Shown here piece after piece: positions 42,050-44,007 of a stretch of 44,007 bases of DNA. The notes beneath the pieces were generated by a model. The model made no database searches and had not been told where the DNA came from. It worked only from the letters and a program-made list of their open reading frames with translations. Location of the stretch: positions 1 to 44,007 of the IMG/VR virus record IMGVR_UViG_3300042876_000049. One strand, written 5' to 3'. Position 1 is the stretch's first letter. Each line of letters begins with the position of its first letter. This DNA is from a virus. A program made the translations under genes and the position numbers.

Positions 42050-42169
42050 GCCGCTGTCGTCTAATTGGCTAGGACGCTTAAAAAGGTGACTCTGACAAGA
42101 GTACATACAGCAACATAAAAATTCCATTCTAAGGAAGTTATGGAGGTTCGAATCCTTCCGGCGGCACCA
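42050..42169 (+). tRNA. tRNA-Arg(TCT) interrupted by a 44-nt insertion
   Basis: Acceptor GCCGCTG/CGGCGGC, canonical D-arm (GTCT/GGAC), anticodon arm TTCC/GGAA with loop ATTCTAA, four-base variable region, T-arm GGAGGTTCGAATCCTTC and CCA are all present. Between D-arm and anticodon stem lie 44 extra bases (42077-42120) with an ACTCT/AGAGT hairpin and the CAGCAAC heptamer at 42108-42114. Confidence 0.75.
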
Positions 42170-42174
42170 GTTTT

Positions 42175-42294
42175 AGGATACATTCAGCAACTAATACTTA
42201 CGTCAACTAGCGTGTTGAGAGTTCGAACCTCTCCTTCGTTCTTATGGACGATGTAGCTCAATTGGTAGAGCAGCCAGCAAGTAAAAAGTATCCT
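42175..42294 (+). ncRNA. Element C: mini-element containing a permuted tRNA cloverleaf
   Basis: AGGATAC pairs with GTATCCT; CAGCAAC 42185-42191; AAAAA 42283-42287, as in elements A and B. Between them come, in this order, a T-arm GAGAG/CTCTC with loop TTCGAAC (42217-42233), a 3' acceptor strand, TTAT, a matching 5' acceptor strand (8-bp hairpin with one mismatch, 42234-42253), a canonical D-arm GCTC/GAGC (42256-42271) and GCCAG, which pairs 4 of 5 with CTAGC 42207-42211. This is a tRNA in circularly permuted order. Confidence 0.55.
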
Positions 42295-42304
42295 GTCTTA
42301 TTAT

Positions 42305-42379
42305 GCTCCATTAGTTCACGTGGTAGAATAACGGTTTTGTAGTCCGTAGAAGGCAGTTCAAGTCTGTCATGGAGCACCA
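42305..42379 (+). tRNA. tRNA-Thr(TGT)
   Basis: Perfect acceptor GCTCCAT/ATGGAGC, loop TTTGTAG, T-arm GGCAGTTCAAGTCTGTC, CCA encoded. Its 3' end is antisense to the end of the SGNH-like gene. Confidence 0.85.
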
Positions 42380-43062
42380 ATTATGTTCAGTAAGTTGTCG
42401 GCAAATTGTTTATTGTTGCCCACACCAGAATGCATTAAATCTCTTGCCGCATCCTTTATTGGATCGTTGTCAACTTCCTTTGCAATAATAAATTTTGATT
42501 TTATCTTATTGCACAATAATTCTATAGCACCGAGATTTTTCTCCTCATTGAGAATATGATTATATTCACATGAGAACCATTCTTTGTAGTTTGCAACTGA
42601 CATAGATGAATGAGGATTATGTGCTATAGGTCTAGTACTATAGTTAAACATTTCAAATCTAGCCGGATCAGGTGGCCGTATGACTACGATCTTTGGTTTT
42701 AGCCGATCGATGTAGTAGCTAGCTAAACGATACGCAGTATCACTAGAGCAGCCTCCCTGACCTAAGTTAACGCACTTCAGTTTTAATGCTTTTGCTGTTT
42801 GGTATGCCCAAGTAGCTTCAAGCGGCAGACCCACACCTAATGTATGACTACAACCTAAAAACATAATAGAGTCATCATCGGTAAATTCGTCACATCTAAA
42901 CCCGTGACTATTAAATTTATATGTGAAGGATGCATCTATCCAACCGTTAGATTGTAATCCTTCATAGTTGTTTTTTAGATTATCTAAGTATTGTGTTTTA
43001 CTGTCAGTGCCCAGCCATTGGGACTCTTTAAAACTGTAAAACGAAAATGATCTGAAATTCAT
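42367..43062 (-). CDS. SGNH/GDSL hydrolase-like protein
   Basis: The 231-residue protein shows the SGNH blocks: block I IMFLGCSHTLGVGLPLEATW (Ser nucleophile in GCSHT), block II NLGQGGCSSDTAYRLASYY, a strand KPKIVVIRPPDPARF, and a possible C-terminal catalytic pair in DAARDLMHSG. Such enzymes deacylate or esterify glycans and lipids; the substrate is unknown. ATG 43062 is chosen because AATAAATA stands four bases upstream; the longer frame to 43089 would lie inside tRNA-Met. It sits antisense within the tRNA array. Confidence 0.7.
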   Translation of the reverse strand: MNFRSFSFYSFKESQWLGTDSKTQYLDNLKNNYEGLQSNGWIDASFTYKFNSHGFRCDEFTDDDSIMFLGCSHTLGVGLPLEATWAYQTAKALKLKCVNLGQGGCSSDTAYRLASYYIDRLKPKIVVIRPPDPARFEMFNYSTRPIAHNPHSSMSVANYKEWFSCEYNHILNEEKNLGAIELLCNKIKSKFIIAKEVDNDPIKDAARDLMHSGVGNNKQFADNLLNIIGAP

Positions 43063-43066
43063 TGTG

Positions 43067-43074
43067 TATTTATT
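43067..43074 (-). promoter_or_regulatory. Late-promoter-like AATAAATA (minus) for the SGNH-like gene
   Basis: The minus strand reads AATAAATA, four bases, then ATG at 43062: a predicted leaderless late gene. Confidence 0.55.
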
Positions 43075-43076
43075 AT

Positions 43077-43151
43077 GGAAGTATAGCACAGCGGTAGTGC
43101 ATCTCCTTCATACGGAGCAGGTCAGTAGTTCGAATCTACTTACTTCCACCA
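43077..43151 (+). tRNA. tRNA-Met(CAT)
   Basis: Perfect acceptor GGAAGTA/TACTTCC, loop TTCATAC, T-arm AGTAGTTCGAATCTACT, CCA encoded. Elongator Met or an Ile with modified C34 cannot be told apart. Confidence 0.85.
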
Positions 43152-43309
43152 ATCAGTTGAGACAACGTATCAGGCACAAATGGTGTCTTTTGTTTGTTAT
43201 CAAACAATGGAACAAAAGTTTTTACAGTAGTGTAACTCTTTGAGTTTACATACTTGTATTGGCGGGCAACTTCGAATAGTTCGTTTATGCCATGATTAAC
43301 TTTTTCCAT
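43136..43309 (-). CDS. Small antisense ORF (57 residues) in the tRNA array
   Basis: MEKVNHGINELFEVARQYKY then SYTTVKTFVPLFDNKQKTP and a stop inside tRNA-Met (antisense). CATAAATA lies four bases ahead of the ATG, the same arrangement as other late genes. Composition is protein-like; function unknown. Confidence 0.5.
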   Translation of the reverse strand: MEKVNHGINELFEVARQYKYVNSKSYTTVKTFVPLFDNKQKTPFVPDTLSQLIGGSK

Positions 43310-43313
43310 ACAA

Positions 43314-43321
43314 TATTTATG
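43314..43321 (-). promoter_or_regulatory. Late-promoter-like CATAAATA (minus)
   Basis: The minus strand reads CATAAATA, four bases, then ATG at 43309. Confidence 0.45.
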
Positions 43322-43394
43322 CCCGGGTAGTTAAATGGAATAACACACCCCTGATAAGGGTGAGTAGCAAGTTCAATTCTTGCTCTGGGTACCA
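43321..43394 (+). tRNA. tRNA-Ile(GAT)
   Basis: Loop CTGATAA on CACCC/GGGTG, T-arm GCAAGTTCAATTCTTGC, acceptor GCCCGGG/TCTGGGT with wobbles, CCA encoded. Confidence 0.88.
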
Positions 43395-43401
43395 AGATTT
43401 C

Positions 43402-43478
43402 GCCTCAATAGCTCAGTTGGTTAGAGCAATGTGTTGATAACGCATAGGTCCCTGGTTCGAGTCCAGGTTGCGGCACCA
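43402..43478 (+). tRNA. tRNA-Ile(GAT), second copy
   Basis: Loop TTGATAA on ATGTG/CGCAT, standard D-arm GCTCAGTTGGTTAGAGC, T-arm CCTGGTTCGAGTCCAGG, CCA encoded. Confidence 0.9.
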
Positions 43479-43718
43479 AGTTTTGTCATAGTGTAATGAG
43501 AATGCACGGGATCGCCACATAAATCTTTTTAAGTAAAGCGGTGGAACAAGGTTCAGGTACGGTAAAAACCCGTAGCGACAATCAAATTTCGTGATAGACG
43601 GTGGGCTTGAGTCCCAAGTAGCAGGCGTTTAAGTACGCATTGGTTTGACTGTGAAGTATGGTTTGTTAAAACTCGCTCATTCGAGACAACACCGAAAGGT
43701 GTCACGAAAATCTATAAT
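43479..43718 (+). ncRNA. Candidate structured RNA between tRNA-Ile and tRNA-Phe
   Basis: No ORF is seen. TACGG 43558-43562 pairs with CCGTA 43570-43574, and ACACC 43689-43693 with GGTGT 43698-43702 closes a GAAA tetraloop. A GGGCTTGAGTCCC segment near 43600 looks like a T-arm with one altered base, so a degenerate tRNA piece may be included. Confidence 0.35.
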
Positions 43719-43794
43719 GCACCTTTAGCTGATATGGTTATAGCGGCGGTCTGAAAAATCGTAGAAGTTGGTTCGATTCCAACAGGGTGCACCA
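43719..43794 (+). tRNA. tRNA-Phe(GAA)
   Basis: Perfect acceptor GCACCTT/AGGGTGC (one G-T), loop CTGAAAA, T-arm GTTGGTTCGATTCCAAC, CCA encoded. Confidence 0.88.
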
Positions 43795-43801
43795 AACAAA
43801 T

Positions 43802-43893
43802 GGAAAGTAATGCAGCGGGGATGGTCCTGCGACTGGCCTTGAAAACCAGGTTCTCTTAACGGGGATGGGGTTCGACTCCTCTGCTTTCCGCCA
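43802..43893 (+). tRNA. tRNA-Ser(TGA)
   Basis: 92-nt class II tRNA: acceptor GGAAAGT/GCTTTCC, G73, loop CTTGAAA, long variable arm, CCA encoded. Confidence 0.88.
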
Positions 43894-43899
43894 AACAAT

Positions 43900-43992
43900 G
43901 GGGTGTCTGGAGACGATCAGGTTCGATTCCTGTTTAAGGTGGTCCAAGCCAGCGCGCGGCACGTTAGGGTTCGATTCCCTCTCACTCCACCA
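43900..43992 (+). tRNA. Aberrant tRNA-like gene with two T-arms, anticodon unassigned
   Basis: Acceptor GGGGTGT/TCACTCC, T-arm AGGG-TTCGATT-CCCT and CCA fit a tRNA. A second perfect T-arm CAGG-TTCGATT-CCTG lies at 43918-43932 in the middle of the molecule, and no standard D-arm or anticodon loop can be placed. A rearranged or composite tRNA. Confidence 0.45.
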
Positions 43993-44007
43993 AGTTACGG
44001 GACAAAA

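Noticed and set aside
43063-43089. Longer N-terminus for the SGNH-like protein
   Set aside because: It would start inside tRNA-Met and pass through the promoter motif; ATG 43062 fits better.

Overview
This window is a 44-kb piece of a large tailed-phage genome of the T4 type (a contractile-tailed myovirus). The evidence is the block portal (gp20), small core protein, acidic core protein, prohead protease (gp21), scaffold (gp22) and major capsid (gp23), in T4 order, together with a gp46-type recombination subunit, a gp26-type baseplate/tail protein, a class Ia ribonucleotide reductase with glutaredoxin, and many copies of a T4-late-promoter-like octamer (nATAAATA). The host cannot be named. 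TTGACA/TATAAT-type promoters with exact 17-bp spacers and mostly CCA-encoding tRNAs fit a proteobacterium-like host.

Layout. 1-1.9 kb: end of a gp46-like SMC/Rad50-type ATPase and a PD-(D/E)XK nuclease. 1.9-2.5 kb: a gene-free, hairpin-rich stretch that looks like a structured RNA. 2.5-3.5 kb (minus strand): gp26-like gene with a -1 overlapping extension carrying a textbook frameshift signal. 3.6-12.6 kb: tape measure with a peptidase domain, then the head module. 12.7-15.4 kb: a beta-rich surface protein, a DUF6165 protein, an unknown protein and a degenerate HNH-like zinc protein. 15.5-26.6 kb: three paralogous repetitive fibre genes. 26.7-33.7 kb: nrdA-nrdB-glutaredoxin-LSm-like-PAAR-virion protein, translationally coupled. 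33.8-38.9 kb: cell-wall hydrolase, S-adenosylmethionine synthetase (metK), small conserved phage proteins, and a minus-strand PP-loop ATPase/methyltransferase-like pair. 38.9-44.0 kb: a strong sigma70-type promoter zone, a structured RNA, and an array of about two dozen tRNA genes interspersed with unusual RNAs, an HNH endonuclease, an SGNH hydrolase-like gene and a small antisense ORF.

How it fits together. Late virion genes appear to be driven by nATAAATA-type promoters. Six ATGs lie only 4-5 nt behind such an octamer, so those mRNAs would be leaderless. The nrd operon supplies dNTPs, metK supplies SAM, and the tRNA array supports translation.

The most unusual part is the tRNA array. It holds several 58-120-nt elements closed by covarying 7-bp stems and sharing CAGCAAC. 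Two of them carry a 7-nt loop that looks like an anticodon loop, and one contains a tRNA cloverleaf in circularly permuted order. There is also a tRNA-Arg with a 44-nt insertion and an HNH gene flanked by a duplicated tRNA 5' part. The frameshift at gp26, the leaderless late genes and these tRNA-like RNAs are the best candidates for something undescribed.
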